From the NCBI GenBank assembly GCA_050735975.1, contig JBOHVS010000314.1, positions 1-5,586 on the forward strand: DNA of 5,586 nucleotides. The letters run 5' to 3'. The position numbers were made by a program, and so were the translations under genes. Under the pieces are notes generated by a model, which saw only the letters and a program-made list of their open reading frames with translations, did not search any database and was not told the origin of the DNA. Positions 5,430 to 5,586 of this stretch are shown piece after piece (the stretch's first letter is position 1; each line of letters opens with the position of its first letter). This DNA comes from DATMBL01 sp050735975 (GTDB taxonomy: Bacteria; Desulfobacterota; Binatia; UBA9968).

Positions 5430-5586
5430 GTGAACGGCTGGTGCATACACGATGGCGACCACGATGGGGGAGAAATTTGGAGGGGGAATGGCGATGCTGC
5501 TAACGACGAACGCGCCAGTGGAGGACAGCAATTGCTTTGCTTTGCGTTTTAATTTTAATCAAGTAAATGCCTTTGTCTGAATTCGT

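Larger units (their letters stand above)
5185..5586. other. Non-coding upstream region of the operon
   Basis: About 400 bp without a convincing gene on either strand. It holds the sigma-54 promoter, the two dyads and an AT-rich patch at about 5546-5567. A 61-codon minus-strand frame (5346-5531) has a hydrophobic, proline-rich product without recognisable domain, and longer plus-strand frames run antisense into the antiterminator gene. None is called. Its length suits an enhancer-dependent promoter region; the gene to the right is out of view. Confidence 0.55.

Noticed and set aside
5346..5531. 61-codon minus-strand frame with a hydrophobic, proline-rich product
   Set aside because: No recognisable family, no clear ribosome site, and it contains the two dyads; most likely a chance frame in the control region.
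5100..5552. 150-codon plus-strand frame upstream of and antisense to the antiterminator gene
   Set aside because: It overlaps the conserved NGN coding region antisense, its product has no recognisable domain and has biased noise-like composition, and it covers the sigma-54 promoter on the other strand.
5293..5567. 9-bp inverted repeat TTTACTTGA (5293-5301) and TCAAGTAAA (5559-5567)
   Set aside because: Arms are about 260 bp apart and AT-rich; a 9-bp match in this much sequence could be chance, with no other sign of element ends.

Overview
The window holds the upstream part of a leftward (minus-strand) operon for export of a cell-surface or extracellular polysaccharide. Read in the direction of transcription, from high to low coordinates, the genes are: a NusG-family antiterminator paralogue (4627-5184), a Wza/GumB-type outer-membrane polysaccharide export lipoprotein (3753-4520), a Wzz/GumC-type chain-length determinant (2214-3695), an ExeA-like AAA ATPase with an unusual C-terminal extension (457-2199), and the first 70 codons of what is probably a BY-type tyrosine autokinase (1-211, cut by the window edge). 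This set and order match the export modules found next to exosortase (XrtA/EpsH, PEP-CTERM) loci. No exosortase or PEP-CTERM gene is in the window, so that link is inferred.

The organism is a diderm bacterium, because it has an outer-membrane lipoprotein exporter. G+C looks moderate. The gene set plus the arrays of 7-bp repeats would suit Acidobacteriota (for example Blastocatellia), but several other phyla carry both, so this placement is tentative.

Region by region (right to left): 5185-5586 has no convincing gene. It carries a well-matched sigma-54 promoter (5223-5238) 38 bp before the antiterminator start codon, and two dyad symmetries upstream (centres about 85 bp apart) that are candidate sites for an enhancer-binding activator. 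Between the antiterminator and the export lipoprotein lies a cluster of potential RNA hairpins (4563-4649), a plausible recognition or attenuation site. The lipoprotein, chain-length and ATPase genes follow with short gaps (57 and 14 nt). After the ATPase comes a 245-nt gap filled by degenerate heptanucleotide repeats (270-498). These also run into the ATPase gene and encode its last 13 residues and stop codon.

Proposed working: a sigma-54 activator switches on the operon. The NusG paralogue is made first and may keep RNA polymerase processive through the long polysaccharide operon. The lipoprotein and the Wzz-like protein form the trans-envelope export conduit. The tyrosine kinase would act on the Wzz-like protein, which has no kinase domain of its own. 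The ATPase has an undefined accessory role. The least expected points are the ATPase C-terminal fusion, the repeat array at its 3' end, and the sigma-54 plus hairpin regulatory layout.
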